Shown here: in pieces, positions 32,661 through 32,834 of the stretch
How positions within the stretch are numbered: the stretch's first letter is position 1
Layout: each line of letters begins with the position of its first letter
Origin: Pelodictyon luteolum
Lineage (GTDB): Bacteria > Bacteroidota > Chlorobiia > Chlorobiales > Chlorobiaceae
Direction of reading: 5' to 3'
Assembly: GCA_020721225.1 (NCBI GenBank)
Contig: DYNE01000026.1
Span: 1-32,834 of the forward strand
Length of the DNA: 32,834 nucleotides
Position numbers and translations under genes: made by a program
Notes under the pieces: model-generated
What the model was told of the DNA's origin: nothing
Database searches by the model: none
Seen by the model: the letters and a program-made list of their open reading frames with translations, nothing else

Positions 32661-32834
32661 AGTTGATTCCTCTAAATCCGGTTCGGATTATTGAGATTTA
32701 TGAAAAAAATGGCAACTTTAGTTTTCCTGTTTTCAACGGGATGTTCCTTCTCATGTTACTTGCTGGTAAAACATTTCTTTTAAGGGCACCTCTATTTATT
32801 ATGGGGGAGCTTAAATTATTATAAAATATAAAAA

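Larger units (their letters stand above)
32288..32834. other. Non-coding right edge upstream of hppA
   Basis: No credible gene is seen in these 547 bases. They hold the hppA upstream stem-loop, two REP-like hairpins and an A/T-rich end. A 27-codon frame (32700-32783) starts MKKMATLVFLF but lacks a ribosome-binding site. Confidence 0.5.

Noticed and set aside
32700-32783. A 27-codon frame beginning MKKMATLVFLF with a lipoprotein-like start
   Set aside because: No ribosome-binding site, very short, in A/T-rich non-coding sequence beside REP-like hairpins.
32784-32800. GGGCACCTCT-like sequence near the right edge that recalls insertion sequence ends
   Set aside because: Only one short copy is visible and no transposase or partner repeat is in the window.

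Overview
The window most likely comes from an anaerobic green sulfur bacterium (Chlorobiaceae), close to Chlorobium limicola. The evidence is a (bacterio)chlorophyll synthase, a short protein resembling the CsmB/CsmF chlorosome envelope proteins, two 62-residue green-sulfur-type 2[4Fe-4S] ferredoxins, and an eanB/eanA pair for oxygen-independent ergothioneine synthesis. In the EanB protein Cys412, Tyr353 and Arg417 fall at the numbers I recall for the C. limicola enzyme. No tRNA, rRNA, CRISPR array or complete insertion sequence was seen.

Region 1 (1-5800): a decayed sensor-domain fragment at the left edge, a small two-helix membrane protein, a Nudix-SagB/ThcOx gene pair, an unrecognised protein, the chlorosome-type protein, a small CxxC protein and the dipeptidase PepD. 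Region 2 (5480-9050): methylglyoxal synthase translationally joined to an unknown 99-residue protein, an endonuclease/exonuclease/phosphatase-fold protein with an octapeptide-repeat insert, and a DUF134 regulator plus NifX-like protein unit with a strong promoter, a palindromic operator candidate, an internal start and a terminator. Region 3 (9070-15400): eanB-eanA, a divergent Old Yellow Enzyme homologue, aquaporin, ZIP transporter and a LOG-family protein.

Region 4 (14840-18700): the overlapping bchG-glycosyltransferase-LOG cluster, a relic of cas6 just upstream, a four-helix membrane protein and a GNAT acetyltransferase. Region 5 (18700-26440): LysE exporter, a Rieske/flavodoxin-fold fusion, a D,D-carboxypeptidase, a Dabb protein, ferredoxin-radical SAM-ferredoxin, and hldD-phoH. 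Region 6 (26430-32834): a degenerate sigma-factor-like protein, hisC with a SpoU methyltransferase, an alpha/beta hydrolase converging on pth, and the membrane pyrophosphatase hppA, with a structured region upstream and REP-like hairpins at the right edge.

Most of the window is housekeeping and photosynthesis-related. The parts least explained by known systems are the DUF134/NifX unit with its nested start and palindrome, the Rieske-flavodoxin fusion, the ferredoxin-flanked radical SAM gene, the mgsA-coupled small protein, and the octapeptide insert in the phosphatase-fold protein. All function assignments come from reading motifs by eye; no database search was run.
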